Positions 43,426-43,693 of a DNA stretch of 43,693 nucleotides are shown in pieces. The number at the start of each line of letters is the position of its first letter. Position 1 is the first letter of the stretch. Where the stretch lies: contig NW_003132848.1 in assembly GCF_000003605.2 (NCBI RefSeq), positions 217,831 to 261,523 on the forward strand. Reading direction: 5' to 3'. A program made the translations under genes and the position numbers. Below the pieces are notes generated by a model. That model was not told where the DNA came from, did not search any database, and saw nothing but the letters and a program-made list of their open reading frames with translations. This DNA comes from Saccoglossus kowalevskii (taxonomy: Eukaryota > Hemichordata > Enteropneusta > Harrimaniidae).

Positions 43426-43693
43426 CTGTTGATCTCGGTACTGGGAGTATTATTTGCTTCACGCTATTCGTACAACTGTAGCTCAATTTGATGGTGTTAC
43501 GGCTGAAAATGTTCCTGAGTTTGTTTACCTGTTGAAAACACTTATCAACCAGGGCGAGGATTCTTCTCCCGATGCTGTTAGTGACATTTTTACTGAAGGG
43601 GGGGGGGTTTAAACCAGAGGATGTTGTTACGGGGTCTGTTTGTTCTTCTTTCCTGGGGGGGGGGTTCGAATTTGAGGTGATAATCATAAATTC
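43426..43693 (+). pseudogene. Possible coding fragment broken by G10 runs
   Basis: After a TGA near 43423 the plus strand is open: SRYWEYYLLHAIRTTVAQFD, then GVTAENVPEFVYLLKTLIN, then EDSSPDAVSDIFTE up to a run of ten G (about 43598-43607). There the frame shifts into a stop. With one G fewer it continues FKPEDVVTGSVCSSFLGGG through a second G10 run to the window edge. The composition looks protein-like, but I recognise no family. It may be an exon with a homopolymer sequencing error or a decayed gene. Confidence 0.35.

Noticed and set aside
1-43693. tRNA, rRNA, CRISPR or bacterial operon structure
   Set aside because: I found no cloverleaf with a proper B box, no spaced short repeats and no run of adjacent bacterial-type genes. 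The GGTTCGAATTT near 43662 is isolated.

Overview
The window is animal nuclear DNA. It is AT-rich, its coding regions are split by GT-AG introns (one GC-AG), polyadenylation signals follow the genes, and the spacers are full of decayed transposons. Multi-exon secreted proteins with C-type lectin, LDLa and thrombospondin type 1 modules, a Golgi sulfotransferase of the Sulfotransfer_2 family, and remnants of hAT, LINE and DIRS-like elements all point to a marine or aquatic invertebrate. A lophotrochozoan, possibly a bivalve mollusc, is my best guess. That guess rests on general family resemblance, not on any decisive marker.

Layout. Bases 1-3595 and about 7303-10850 are two diverged copies of one segment. 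Each copy carries a two-exon gene for a tiny secreted peptide: signal peptide, a Trp followed by six or seven Arg, a short Cys pair and an acidic helix. Copy B is intact (79 aa). Copy A has an in-frame stop. The two copies have collected different insertions: a hAT derivative and a small 8-bp-TSD MITE in copy A, a foldback MITE and a TIR element in copy B. Between them lies a decayed intron-containing hAT transposase (minus strand, 3916-6380). Bases 11230-13570 hold a broken LINE (minus strand). Bases 13575-17217 show no gene that I can recognise.

Bases 17218-26855 (+) hold one 11-exon gene. I rebuilt it from splice sites whose reading phases agree at every junction. It encodes about 1226 residues (excluding an assembly gap): signal peptide, a C-type lectin domain, a second degenerate lectin-like domain, an enormous acidic Gly/Thr/Ala/Glu repeat of about 824 residues in a single symmetric 1-1 exon, an LDLa module and a short Cys-containing tail. 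A relic of its LDLa exon sits just downstream.

Bases 27420-32380 are mostly non-coding and include a 617-bp TTAA-flanked MITE. A Sulfotransfer_2 enzyme (399 aa, type II membrane protein) is at 32381-33580 (+). Decayed LINE reverse transcriptase and DIRS-like RNase H and tyrosine recombinase remnants follow on the minus strand (35780-38000).

The right end holds two or more small secreted proteins: a four-exon, Tyr-rich, 116-aa protein (38714-39694) and a thrombospondin type 1 protein with a Trp-Ser-Arg5 N-terminus (from 41293). There is also an orphan signal-peptide exon at 40789-40873. A recent 275-bp tandem duplication (42209-42761) has a diverged relative at about 40650-40770.

The common theme is lineage-specific secreted proteins: lectin and LDLa modules, low-complexity acidic repeats, Arg-block peptides and Tyr-rich peptides, next to a glycan-modifying enzyme. 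That suggests roles in mucus, matrix, immunity or adhesion, but the sequence alone does not prove any shared pathway.
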